Source of the DNA: Anisus vortex
Taxonomy: Eukaryota; Mollusca; Gastropoda; Planorbidae
NCBI GenBank assembly: GCA_949126835.1
Contig: OX421503.1
Coordinates: forward strand, 2,127,001 to 2,191,000
DNA length: 64,000 bases
Direction of reading: 5' to 3'
The position numbers and the translations under genes are program-made. The notes beneath the pieces were generated by a model, which did not search any database, was not told where the DNA came from, and saw only the letters and a program-made list of their open reading frames with translations. Below are positions 38,485 through 50,941 of this stretch, one piece after another; within the stretch, counting starts at the first letter, position 1; every line of letters begins with the position of its first letter.

Positions 38485-41400
38485 TAAGTAAGTATGTAAG
38501 TAAGTATGTAAGTGAGTGTGTGTGAATATAAGTATGGGTGAGTGTATTGTTAATATATGTGTGGGTGAGTATATTGTGAGTATAAGTGCGGGTGAGTGTA
38601 TTGTGAGTATAAGTGCGGGTGAGTGTATTGTAAGTATAAGTGCGGGTGAGTGTATTGTGAGTATAAGTGCGGGTGAGTGTATTGTGAGTAAACGCACGGG
38701 TAAGTGTGTGTGGGTATAAGTGCGGGTGAGTGTATTGTGAGTATAAGTGTGGGTGAGTGTATTGTAAGTATAAGTGTCGGTAAGTGTGTGTGAGTATAAG
38801 TGCGGGTGAGTGTATTGTAAGTATAAGTGTCGGTAAGTGTGTGTGAGTATAAGTCCGGGTGAGTGTATTGTAAGTATAAGTGTCGGTAAGTGTGTGTGAG
38901 TAAAAGTGCGGGTGAGTGTATTGTGAGTATAAGTGCGGGTGAGTGTACTGTGAGTATAAGTGTGGGTGAGTGTACTGTGAGTATAAGTGCGGGTGAGTGT
39001 ATTGTGAGTATAAGTGCGGGTGAGTGTATTGTAAGTATAAGTGTCGGTAAGTGTGTGTGAGTAAAAGTGCGGGTGAGTGTATTGTGAGTATAAGTGCGGG
39101 TGAGTGTATTGTAAGTATAAGTGTCGGTAAGTGTGTGTGAGTATAAGTGCGGGTGAGTGTATTGTGAGTATAAGTGCGGGTGAGTGTATTGTAAGTATAA
39201 GTGTCGGTAAGTGTGTGTGAGTAAAAGTGCGGGTGAGTGTATTGTGAGTATAAGTGCGGGTGAGTGTATTGTAAGTATAAGTGTCGGTAAGTGTGTGTGA
39301 GTATAAGTGCGGGTGAGTGTATTGTAAGTATAAGTGTCGGTAAGTGTGTGTGAGTATAAGTCCGGGTGAGTGTATTGTAAGTATAAGTGTCGGTAAGTGT
39401 GTGTGAGTAAAAGTGCGGGTGAGTGTATTGTGAGTATAAGTGCGGGTGAGTGTACTGTGAGTATAAGTGTGGGTGAGTGTACTGTGAGTATAAGTGCGGG
39501 TGAGTGTATTGTGAGTATAAGTGCGGGTGAGTGTATTGTAAGTATAAGTGTCGGTAAGTGTGTGTGAGTAAAAGTGCGGGTGAGTGTATTGTGAGTATAA
39601 GTGCGGGTGAGTGTATTGTAAGTATAAGTGTCGGTAAGTGTGTGTGAGTATAAGTGCGGGTGAGTGTATTGTGAGTATAAGTGCGGGTGAGTGTATTGTA
39701 AGTATAAGTGTCGGTAAGTGTGTGTGAGTAAAAGTGCGGGTGAGTGTATTGTGAGTATAAGTGCGGGTGAGTGTATTGTAAGTATAAGTGTCGGTAAGTG
39801 TGTGTGAGTATACGTGCGGGTGAGTGTATTGTGAGTATAAGTGCGGGTGAGTGTATTGTAAGTATAAGTGTCGGTAAGTGTGTGTAAGTATAAGTGCGGG
39901 TGAGTGTATTGTGAGTATAAGTGCGGGTGAGTGTATTGTAAGTATAAGTGTCGGTAAGTGTGTGTGAGTAAAAGTGCGGGTGAGTGTATTGTGAGTATAA
40001 GTGCGGGTGAGTGTATTGTAAGTATAAGTGTCGGTAAGTGTGTGTGAGTATAAGTGCGGGTGAGTGTATTGTGAGTATAAGTGCGGGTGAGTGTATTGTA
40101 AGTATAAGTGTCGGTAATTGTGTGTGAGTATAAGTGCGGGTGAGTGTATTGTGAGTATAAGTGCGGGTGAGTGTATTGTAAGTATAAGTGTCGGTAATTG
40201 TGTGTGAGTATAAGTGCGGGTGAGTGTACTGTGAGTATAAGTGTGGGTGAGTGTATTGTAAGTATAAGTGTCGGTAAGTGTGTGTGAGTATAAGTGCGGG
40301 TGAGTGTATTGTAAGTATAAGTGTCGGTAAGTGTGTGTGAGTAAAAGTGCGGGTGAGTGTATTGTGAGTATAAGTGCGGGTGAGTGTGTGCGAGTATAAG
40401 TGTGGGTGAGTGTATTGTGAGTATAAAAGCGGGTAAGTGTGTGTGAGTAAAAGTGCGGGTGAGTGTATTGTGAGTATAAGTGCGGGTGAGTGTGTGCGAG
40501 TATAAGTGTGGGTGAGAGTATTGTGAGTATAAAAGCGGGTAAGTGTGTGTGAGTAAAAGAGCGGGTGAGTGTATTGTGAGTAAAAGTCCGGGTAAGTGTG
40601 TGTGAGAATAAGTGCGGGTGAGTGTATTGTGAGTGTAAGTGTGGGTGAGTGTATTGTGAGTATAAGTGCGGGTGAGTGTATAGTAAGTATAAGTGCGGGG
40701 GAATGTATTGTGAGTATAAGTGCGGGTGAGTGTATTGTGAGTAAACGCACGGGTAAGTGTTTGTGGGTATAAGTGCGGGTGAGTGTATTGTGAGTATAAG
40801 TGTGGGTGAGTGTATTGTAAGTATAAGTGTCGGTAAGTGTGTGTGAGTATAAGTGCGGGTGAGTGTATTGTAAGTATAAGTGTCGGTAAGTGTGTGTGAG
40901 TATAAGTGTGGGTGAGTGTATTGTAAGTATAAGTGTCGGTAAGTGTGTGTAAGTATAAGTGCGGGTGAGTGTATTGTAAGTATAAGTGTGGGTAATTGTG
41001 TGTGAGTATAAGTGCGGATGAGTGTACTGTGAGTATAAGTGTGGGTGAGTGTATTGTAAGTATAAGTGCGGGTGAGTGTATTGTGAGTATAAGTGTCGGT
41101 AAGTGTGTGTGAGTATAAGTGCGGGTGAGTATATTGTAAGTATAAGTGTCGGTAAGTGTGTGTGAGTAAAAGTGCGGGTAAGTGTGTGTGAGTAAAAGTG
41201 CGGGTGAGTGTATTGTGAGTATAAGTGCGGGTGAGTGTATTGTGAGTATAAAAGCGGGTAAGTGTGTGTGAGTAAAAGTGCGGGTGAGTGTATTGTGAGT
41301 AAATGTCCGGGTAAGTGTGTGTGAGAATAAGTGCGGGTGAGTGTATTGTGAGTGTAAGTGTGGGTGAGTGTATTGTGAGTGTAAGTGTGGGTGAGTGTAT

Positions 41401-44400
41401 AGTAAGTATAAGTGCGGGGGAATGTATTGTGAGTATAAGTGAGCGTGAGTGTATTGTGGGTATAAGTGTGGGTGAGTGTATTGTGGGTATAAGTGCGGGT
41501 GAGTGTAATGTGAGTATAAGTGCGGGTGAGTGTATTGTGAGTGTAAGTGTGGGTGAGTGTATAGTAAGTATAAGTGCGGGGGAATGTATTGTGAGTATAA
41601 GTGAGCGTGAGTGTATTGTGGGTATAAGTGTGGGTGAGTGTATTGTGGGTATAAGTGCGGGTGAGTGTAATGTGAGTATAAGTGCGGGTGAGTGTATTGT
41701 GAGTATAAGTGCGGGTGAGTGTATTGTGAGTATAAGTGAGGGTGAGTGTACTGTGAGTATAAGTGTGGGTGAGTGTATTGTGAGTATAAGTGCGGGTGAG
41801 TGTATTGTGAGTATAAGTGCGGATGAGTGTACTGTGAGTATAAGTGTGGGTGAGTGTATTGTGAGTATAAGTGCGGGTGAGTGTATTGTAAGTATAAGTG
41901 TGGGTGAGTGTATTGTGAGTATAAGTCCGGGTGAGTGTATTGTGAGTATAAGTCCGGGTGAGTGTATTGTGAGTATAAGTGTGGGTGAGTGTATTGTGAG
42001 TATAAGTGCGGGTGAGTGTACTGTGAGTATAAGTGTGGGTGAGTGTATTGTGAGTATAAGTCCGGGTGAGTGTATTGTGAGTATAAGTGCGGATGAGTGT
42101 ACTGTGAGTATAAGTGCGGGTAAGTGTATTTTAAGTATAAGTGCGGGTGAGTGTATTGTGAGTATAAGTGTGGGTGAGTGTATTGTGAGTATAAAAGCGG
42201 GTAAGTGTGTGTGAGTAAAAGTGCAGGTGAGTGTATTGTAAGTATAAGTGCGGGTGAGTGTATTGTGAGTAAAAGTCCGGGTAAGTGTGTGTGAGAATAA
42301 GTGCGGGTGAGTGTATTGTGAGTGTAAGTGTGGGTGAGTGTATTGTGAGTATAAGTGCGGGTGAGTGTATAGTAAGTATTAGTGCGGGTGAGTGTATTGT
42401 GAGTATAAGTGCGGGTGAGTGTATTGTAAGTATAAGTGCGGGTAAGTGTATTGTGAGTATAAGTGCGGGTGAGTGTATTGTAAGTATAAGTGCGGGTGAG
42501 TGTATTGTGAGTATTAGTGCGGGTGAGTGTATTGTGAGTATAAGTGCGGGTGAGTGTATTGTAAGTATAAGTGCGGGTGAGTGTATTGTAAGTATAAGTG
42601 CGGGTGAGTGTATTGTGAGTATAAGTGCGGGTGAGTGTATTGTAAGTATAAGTGCGGGTAAGTGTATTGTGAGTATAAGTGCGGGTGAGTGTATTGTAAG
42701 TATAAGTGCGGGTAAGTGTATTGTGGGTATAAGTGCGGGTGAGTGTATTGTGGGTATAAGTGCGGGTGAGTGTATTGTGAGTATTAGTGCGGGTGAGTGT
42801 ATTGTGAGTATAAGTGCGGGTGAGTGTATTGTAAGTATAAGTGCGGGTAAGTGTATTGTGGGTATAAGTGCGGGTAAGTGTGTGTGGGTATAAGTGTGGG
42901 TGAGTGTATTGTAAGTATAAGTACGGGTAAGTGTGTGTGGGTATAAGTGCGGGTGAGTGTATTGTAAGTATAAATGCGGGTGAGCGTATTGTGAGTATAA
43001 GTGCGGGTGAATGTATTGTGGGTATAAGTGCGGGTAAGTGTGTGGGGGTATAAGTCCGGGTGAGTATATTGTGAGTATAAGTACGGGTAAGTGTGTGTGG
43101 GTATAAGTGCGGGTGAGTGTATTGTAATTATAAGTGCGGGTAAGTGTATTGTGGGTATAAGTGCGGGTAAGTGTGTGTGGGTATAAGTGTGGGTGAGTGT
43201 ATTGTGGGTATAAGTGCGGGTGAGTGTATTGTAAGTATAAGTGCGGGTGAGCGTATTGTAAGTATAAGTGCGGGTGAGTGTATTGTGAGTATAAGTGTAG
43301 GTGAGTGTATTGTAATTATAAATGCGGGTAAGTGTATTGTGAGTATAAGTTCGGGTGAGTGTATTGTACGTATAAGTGCGGATGAGTGTATTGTGAGTAT
43401 AAGTGCGGGTGAGTGTATTGTGAGTATAAGTGCGGGTGAGTGTATTGTGAGTATAAGTGCGGGTGAGTGTATTGTGAGAATAAGTGCGGGTGAGTGTATT
43501 GTGAGTATAATTCCGAGGTAAGTGTGTGTGGGTATAAGTGCGGGTGAGTGTATTGTGAGTATAATTCCGAGGTAAGTGTGTTTGGGTATAAGTGCGGGTG
43601 AGTGTACTGTGAGTATAAGTGTGGGTGAGTGTATTGTGAGAATAAGTGCGGGTGAGTGTATTGTGAGTATAAGTGTAGGTGCGTGTGTGTGAGTATAAGT
43701 GCGGGTGAGTGTATTGTGAGTATAAGTACGGGTAAGTGTGTGCGGGTATAAGTGCGGGTGAGTGTATTGTAAGTATAAGTGCGGGTAAGTGTATTGTGGG
43801 TATAAGTGCGGGTAAGTGTGTGTGGGTATAAGTGTGGGTGAGTGTATTGTGAGTATAAGTACGGGTAAGTGTGTGTGGGTATAAGTGCGGGTGAGTGTAT
43901 TGTAAGTATAAGTGCGGGTGAGCGTATTGTGAGTATAAGTGCGGGTGAATGTATTGTGAGTATAAGTGCGGGTGAGTGTATTGTGAGTATAAGTGGGGGT
44001 GAGTGTATTGTAAGTATAAGTGCGGGTAAGTGTATTGTGGGTATAAGTGCGGGTAAGTGTGTGTGGGTATAAGTGTGGGTGAGTGTATTGTGAGTATAAG
44101 TACGGGTAAGTTTGTGTAAGTATAAGTGCGGGTGAGTGTATTGTAAGTATAAGTGCGGGTGAGCGTATTGTGAGTATAAGTGCGGGTGAATGTATTGTGA
44201 GTATAAGTGCGGGTGAGTGTATTGTAAGTATAAGTGCGGGTAAGTGTATTGTGGGTATAAGTGCGGGTAAGTGTGTGTGGGTATAAGTGCGGGTGAGTGT
44301 ATTGTGAGTATAAGTGCGGGTAAGTGTATTGTGGGTATAAGTGCGGGTAAGTGTATTGTGGGTATAAGTGCGGGTAAGTGTGTGTGGGTATAAGTGCGGG

Positions 44401-46785
44401 TGAGTGTATTGTGAGTATAAGTGCGGATGAGTGTATTGTAAGTATAAGTGCGGGTAAGTGTATTGTGGGTATAAGTGCGGGTAATTGTGTGTGGGTATAA
44501 GTGCGGGTGATTGTATTGTAAGTATAAGTGCGGGTGAGCGTATTGTGAGTATAAGTGCGGGTGAATGTATTGTGAGTATAAGTGCGGGTAAGTGTGTGTG
44601 GGTATAAGTCCGGGTGAGTGTATTGTGGGTATAATTGTGGGTGAGTGTATTGTGGGTATAAGTGCGGGTGAGTGTATTGTGAGTATAAGTGCGGGTGAGT
44701 TTGTGTGAGTATAAGTGTGGGTGAGTGTATTGTGAGTATAAGTGCGGATGAGTGTATTGTAAGTATAAGTGCGGGTGAGTGTATTGTGAGTATAAGTGCG
44801 GGTAAGTGTGTGTGGGTATAGGTGCGGGTGAGTGTATTGTAAGTATAAGTGCGGGTGAGTGTATTGTGAGTATAAGTGCGGGTAAGTGTGTGTGGGTATA
44901 AGTGCGGGTCAGTGTATTGTGAACATAGGTGTGGGTGAGTGTATTGTGAGTATAAGTGAGGGTTAGTGTGTGTGGGTATAAATGCGGGTGAGTGTATTGT
45001 AAGTATAAGTGCGGGTGAGTGTATTGTGAGTATAAGTGCGGCTAAGTGTGTGTGGGTAAGTGTGTGTGAGTATAAGTGTGGGTGAGTGTTTGTGGGTATA
45101 AGTGTGGGTAAGTGTGTGTGGGTATTATTGTGGGTGAGTGTATTGTGAGTATAAGTGCAGGTAAGTGTCCGTGAGTATAAGTGCGGGTGAGTGTATTGTG
45201 AGTATAATGCGGGCAAGTGTGTGTGAGTATAAGTGTGGGTAAGTGTATTGTGAGCATAAGTGTGGGTAAGTGTGTGTGGGTATAAGTGTGGGTAAGTGTA
45301 TGTGGGTATAAGTGCGGGTAAGTGTGTGCAAGTATAAGTGCGGGTGAGTGTATTGTGAGTATATTTGCATGTAAGTGTGTGTGGGTATAAGTGTGGGTGA
45401 GTAAATTGTGAGTATAGGTGCGGATAAATGTATGTGGGTATAAGTGCGGGTAAGTGTGTGCGAGTATAAGTGCGGGTGAGTTTATTGTGAGTATACGTGT
45501 GGGTAGGTGTGTGTGGTTATAAGTGTGGGTGAGTGTATTGTGAGTATAAGTGCGGGTATGTGTGTGTGGGTATAAGTGTGGGTTAGTGTATTGTGAGTAT
45601 ACGTTCGGGTAAGTGTGTGTGGGTATAAGTGTGGGTGAGTGTATGTGGGTATAAGTGTAGGTAAGTGTGTGTGGGTATAAGTGTGGGTGAGTGTATGTGG
45701 GTATAAGTGTAGGTAAGTGTGTGTGGGTATAAGTGTGGGTGAGTGTATTGTGAGTATAAGTGTGGGTGAGTGTATTGTGAGTATAAGTTCGGGTAAGTGT
45801 GTGTGGGTATAAGTGTGGGTGAGTGTACGTGGGTATAAGTGTAGGTAAGTGTGTGTGGGTATAAGTGTGGGTGAGTGTATGTGGGTATAAGTGTGGGTGA
45901 GTGTATTGTGAGTATAAGTGCGGGTAAGTGTGTGTGGGTATAAGTGTGGGTGAGTGTATTGTGAGTATAAGTGCGGGTAAGTGTGTGTGGGTATAAGTGT
46001 GGGTAAGTGTATGTGGGTATAAGTGTGGGTGAGTGTATGTGAGTATAAGTGCGGGTGAGTGTATTGTGAGTATAATGCGGGCAAGTGTGTGTGAGTATAA
46101 GTGTGGGTAAGTGTATTGTGAGCATAAGTGTGGGTAAGTCTGTGTGGGTATAAGTGTGGGTAAGTGTATGTGGGTATAAGTGAGGGTAAGTGTGTGTGAG
46201 TATAAGTGCGGGTAAGTGTGTGTGGGTATAAGGGTGGGTGAGTGTATTGTGAGTATAAGTGCGGGTAAGTGTGTGTGAGTATAAGGGTGGGTAAGTGTGT
46301 GTGAGTATAAGTGCGGGTAAGTGTGTGTGGGTATAAGGGTGGGTGAGTGTATTGTGAGTATAAGTGCGGGTAAGTGTGTGTGGGTATAAGGGTGGGTGAG
46401 TGTATTGTAAGTATAAGTGTGGGTGAGTGTATTGTAAGTATAAGTGCGGGTAAGTGTGTGTGAGTATAAGGGTGGGTAAGTGTGTGTGAGTATAAGTGCG
46501 GGTAAGTGTGTGTGGGTATAAGGGTGGGTGAGTGTATTGTGAGTATAAGTGCGGGTAAGTGTGTGTGGGTATAAGGGTGGGTGAGTGTATTGTAAGTATA
46601 AGTGTGGGTGAGTGTATTGTGAGTATAAGTGTGGGTAAGTCTGTGTGAGTATAAGTGTGGGTGAGTGTATTGTGAGTATAAGTGTGGGTAAGTCTGTGTG
46701 GGTATAAGTGTGGGTGAGTGTATTGTGAGTATAAGTTTGGGTAAGTGTGTGTGGGTATAAGTGTGGGTGAGTGTATTGTAAGTGT
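38485..46785 (+). repeat. 8.3-kb minisatellite of 27-bp units (about 300 copies)
   Basis: Unit of the form gtgagtataagtgcgggtg followed by agtgtatt, 27 bp, with 26-bp variants (gtgtcggtaagtgtgtgt). From about 39.0 to 40.2 kb the units form an 80-bp higher-order repeat (27+27+26): the word gtgtcggtaagtg recurs every 80 bp. From 43 to 46.8 kb variants with gtgtgtgggtataag dominate. The plus strand is almost free of C. The minus strand has no stops in any frame, so long false frames (up to 810 codons) arise; I do not call them genes. It begins inside an L2-like fragment and ends in (TA)n. Confidence 0.97.
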
Positions 46786-46805
46786 ATATATATATATATA
46801 TATAC

Positions 46806-46838
<33 letters not shown>

Positions 46839-46840
46839 CA
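46785..46840. repeat. (TA)n microsatellite at the array end
   Basis: Alternating TA with two interruptions. Confidence 0.95.
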
Positions 46841-49800
46841 TATTATTGCACGCTTGACCCTATAACTAAATACTACAGTGGAATGTACTGCTTGCATTAT
46901 TTTGAAAGTTTAAGTATTGTTTTTTTTTTAATGCGCAGCCAATAACACTGACTTTAATGACTCCTAAACTCCCCTAAAGACTTCCGCTCTAAACAACTTT
47001 CAATTTTGATCTTTTTTTTTTTGCCTGAGAAAATTATAGAAAATTACTAAACCGGAAGTCTAGAGGATATTGTGCGATCGGAAATTCCAAAACTAAGTGT
47101 TTCAAGTTTTCAAAAAGCAGAAATATCAAAGCACAAGGACAATACCTTAAAGACACTGCTTTCCGTAATGGTCCAAACAGACGTCAAAGTTATTTGTTTC
47201 ACAAGCGAGACATCGGAGAGCGCCAGACAAACTGGACTTATAATTGTTGGGGTGGTGTTATGATGGGATCAGGGAGAATAGACAATTACGGCTATAGTTA
47301 TAACGATAACCATGCCTGATGACGCTTTGAGTAGTTTGAGTTCCGTCCTCCTGTCGACGCATGATGTCGCACAATTTTGTCGGCTCTTAATTATTAGTTT
47401 TCTTGTTGTTGTTAATAAAGAATATGTTTATAACCATAATAATATATAAATAATAATTGAATTTCTGGATCGGTTGGGCTGCAACTAAAGTTTGGTGCTT
47501 TTGTAAATTACCCAGTTTGAAGATTTGTTTGGTTTTAATTTGAAATAAATATGTTTGAAAATATTTTTTTTTTTTAAAGATCTTTGATTTCGGCTGCACT
47601 CGGCTGCTTCTCCGGCACTATGGTCAGTTGGGTTCGAAGGTCAATGTCCGCCTTTGTTTTATGCACCATCAAAACTTTGATGAGGGGATTGTGTGGCCAG
47701 TACGATGCTCTCGTTACTGTGTTACTCTCACGATATATCCTCACCTCACTTGGTTCATTGTCTATGGGCGATGACGGCTGCTGGCTGAACTAGACTTGTT
47801 GAATCAAGAATGCTTGATATTTATATTTAGCGTGCAGTTTCTCTAGCGGTCTACCTTCCTTGCTTAACGTATTCTCATGCACACTCAATCGAAACAAACG
47901 AGTTCAGGTTAAGAAATTATATAAGTCGAACGTTTATTGCCGGAATTGACGTGGTTATTTTACATAGCCACTTTTACATACAGGGATAATAAGGTGACCA
48001 CAACACATCAATTATATCCAAGCACATAAACGACAATACATGGAAAGGAATTATATATCAGCACAACTTCACAATACAGTAATTCCTCGTGAACAATTTA
48101 TGTAAATAATCCAATATGGAATACTGTCATGTAACATTTTAAGAAGAAGTATCCAGTTCTCTAATAACATTAAACCTGCCCCTTATATCTGTCCACTGGT
48201 CAATCTAAAATGGCGACCCAGTACAAAACGTCAACCAATGAAAAAAGGTCTACTAAAAGTCAGTCCATTTATTGGTTAAGAAGCGTGTCAAAAGGGATTA
48301 GTCATAACACCTGTGCTAGCCAGATACGAGAGAAGGGAAAGAGTTGGTCTGTCACCACATTTACTATTTTCCACAACTTTGTACATCTCGTGTTTTACAC
48401 AAAGGGCCCTTAACGACGTGGCATGTGACTCGCACGAACGAACAATATGCCCAATTTGTTATCACACTGAAAGACCGGCGGCTGTGATAGCCAATCCCAG
48501 TTACAAACAATAGATGATAAGGGTGGGGGAAAAAGCGCCAGTGACGATCAAGATAGATTATCTATTTGCGTCCTGGTCTGACCAAGCGGTTGAGAGAGAA
48601 GGTAGGGGTGTGAAAAAAAAGGGCAGGGTGGGATAGGTGTGTAGGGGAAACGATTTATCCCAAACACGCACATTACCTAGAAACGTATGTGCAACTCCTT
48701 ACTATTCACAATAGTTTGCAAAATAAATTTCACATCGTGACAAAAACCTTTACCTTGAATCATTTTGTGTGAAAATAAAGCTTTAAAACTTTCATATGGG
48801 TTTTATAAAGGAATTCAGAAGCTGTATACAAAGCATGCATTATGTACAGGAAGCGTTCCTTTAACATATAGATTCTGCACAGACCAAGTAGCTACACTGC
48901 GCATCTACCTGGAGCACAGTCGCTAAGGTTATATTTTATTGATTACGAAAAACTGTTGACGCCCTGACAGACATTGCTTTGGAGGCTGGTATAATAATAT
49001 GTTGGGTTCTTGAGAAAACTACTTGTATCATTAGGAACTATTATGGCGGACTTTAAGGTAGAATGTTCTACGGTCCTGACCTGGATGCCAAAAGCTTAGT
49101 AATACGTCACTTTTAGGGAAAATCGGAAAGACTTGTCCATGACTAAGATGGCTGGATAGTTCTTGTTGGAAGTAAGTAAGAGTTTTAAACCTAATTTGCT
49201 GAACAGTCTTATGCTGAAGCAAAAAGGAAATTCATTAGAATGCCCTGTGGCTTCTGGCTACGCCTCTGCCTATGAGATACGATTTGACGATAGTTTTGGA
49301 AACTTTGGGTTCATAATTATTGTACACATCTACTTCGTGACAAGCTTACCAAATCTTAACTCAAAATTAAGCTGTTTCACAAGCTGTGCTCTACCGACTA
49401 CAGCTAGCTTCATCATCATCATCATCATCATACCCTTGACGTTGTAGTCTTAATGGGGGGGGGGGGCGAGTGGACACCTCAGCAGTCAGCTTGTTCCATT
49501 TTTACTTATCTCTCCATCTTGAACTTTCCTTTATGGTTTCTTGAGGACCCGCAATTGATGATGTTCTGTCTCAGACAGTCTCATTTGTTTAAGGTATGAA
49601 GATATGAGTCACAGAAGTGTATTCAAAAAAAAAGTGATTCGAATCTACCGCGACCACATTGAAAAGAAATATATTCTAAGGTAATTCAAAGTAATGACCA
49701 TGACAAAAGGTTTTAAATTTAAAAGGTTACTAATACATAATGACATAAAATTATAAAATTGCTAAAACATAACAAAAAATAAACGTCGTGTTGGTTTTAA

Positions 49801-49917
49801 GTGTGACACTTTTATTAAATAAAAAGAACAAAGGCACAACAATGGACAAAGAACATTGTGTTAGAATTTAAAGCAATGAAATAAGTGTCGAAAGAGTATA
49901 GTCTTAGAAATTAAAGC
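46841..49917. other. 3-kb stretch without a recognised gene
   Basis: Contains the inverted dispersed repeat at 47041-47140. On the minus strand 47590-47790 is an open stretch with E-V-R-I-Y-R-E-S-N and I-K-V-L-M-V-H-K-T-K-A-D, not recognised. 47797-48742 begins TGTCACGATGTG and ends TTCAACA on the minus strand with AATAAA inside, LTR-like but lacking a target duplication. A (CAT)n run is near 49409-49430 and a G12 run near 49455. Confidence 0.35.
47041..47140 (-). repeat. Dispersed repeat, copy 2 of 3 (inverted)
   Basis: accggaagt-tagagga, gtgcgatcggaaattcc, aagtgtttcaa and aaagca match the reverse complement of 51072-51170 closely. Confidence 0.7.
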
Positions 49918-50690
49918 AATAATAATAATAATAATAATAATATTTGTATAGCGCTGCCAACAAACATATTTGTCCAATGATTCTGCAAAAACACTGGCAA
50001 TCGCTCTGATACTTTCGCGTATCGAATATTGTAACGCCCTGCTAGCCGGCCTGCCCGAGGACAAAATCGCCAGGCTACAGCGAATACAGAACAGTACTGC
50101 GCGTTTGGTTATGTGCAGGTCTTTAAAGAGACTCGGGAACTGCCCTTCTACGCTCGCTCCACTGGCTCCCCGTGAAAGCCAGAATTGAGTATAAAGTGGC
50201 GCTACTTTGCCATCAGTGCATTTTTAACAACAAGTTTCCGTCCTATCTCAAGGAACTAATCACACCTTATGTCCCGCAAAGAACACTTCGTTCTGCAAAC
50301 TCATCGCTTCTGGAAGAGCCCCGTTTCTCTCTGACGACCGTTGGCCTTAGAGCCTTCTCAGTATCCGGTCCGAAGGTGTGGAATCAATTTCCCATTCAAC
50401 TGAGGCGAACAAGCTCTACTGATACTTTCAAACAGAACTTAAAAACTCATTACTTCAATATTTACCTTAGATAAAATTTAACATGCTTTAGAAACTTACT
50501 GTCTTATTTATGGGTTGGGTCGGTTAATACCACATTTATTTGTTTTGTCTTTTTTAATCATCAATTTATCTCTGTCACCTAGCCTAGTGTAATATCCGTA
50601 TTCTAAGTTGTATGTTAAACGCGCTCTGAGCTTACATTATGTTTGTTGGCAGCGCTATTCAATTATTATTATTATTATTATTATTATTTA
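49918..50690 (+). mobile_element. L2-like LINE 3' fragment between inverted tails
   Basis: The sense strand holds S-R-I-E-Y-C-N-A-L-L-A-G-L-P, I-Q-N-S-T-A-R-L-V (49970-50188), then Y-L-K-E-L-I-T-P-Y-V-P, L-R-S-A-N-S-S-L-L and K-V-W-N-Q-F-P (50172-50474): the C-terminal region of an L2-clade RT protein, with one frameshift near 50175. The 3' tail is ttggcagcgctattcaa then (TTA)n to 50690. The left edge has the reverse complement of the same tail ((AAT)n then atagcgctgccaacaaaca, 49918-49967). Confidence 0.75.
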
Positions 50691-50692
50691 CT

Positions 50693-50941
50693 TCTTTTCG
50701 GAAGTCCCTATTCCCTTTTGCACTGTACATTTCCGTTATATTTAATCGCTATGATATTCTCAATGAGAAAATAAAATCGAAAGTTGTATACAGCGGGAAT
50801 AGTTAGGCTAACGTTGGAGCGCAGAAGTTAGGGACGCGTGAAAGCTGAGACACCCTCTAGACCCAGGGGAAAATCCTAGGATTTGAACCCAGGACTTTCG
50901 GTACTCCAGTCGAACGCTCTGCCACTCGGCCTCCGTACCCC
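50693..50941 (-). mobile_element. tRNA-derived SINE
   Basis: On the minus strand it starts GGGGTACGGAGGCCGAGTGG. A box AGGCCGAGTGG (50922-50932) and B box GGTTCAAATCC (50879-50889) both fit RNA polymerase III promoters. The order resembles a Ser/Leu-type tRNA head. A non-tRNA body of about 180 bp follows, reaching the ATT run shared with the L2-like tail. No intact tRNA acceptor stem, so a SINE rather than a tRNA gene. Confidence 0.65.

Noticed and set aside
38447..46841. Very long minus-strand frames (767, 810, 599 and 441 codons) and plus-strand frames encoding nine-residue repeats
   Set aside because: They arise because the 27-bp unit lacks stops in several frames on both strands. Overlapping frames, 26-bp units that change frame, and no start context or flanking exon argue against genes.
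47590..47790. Open minus-strand stretch of about 65 codons next to the LTR-like segment
   Set aside because: No start, no recognised motif; could be a retroelement or exon remnant but cannot be supported.
47797..48742. Possible LTR (TGTCACGATG...TTCAACA, minus strand)
   Set aside because: No matching target duplication, no primer-binding site or polypurine tract beside it.
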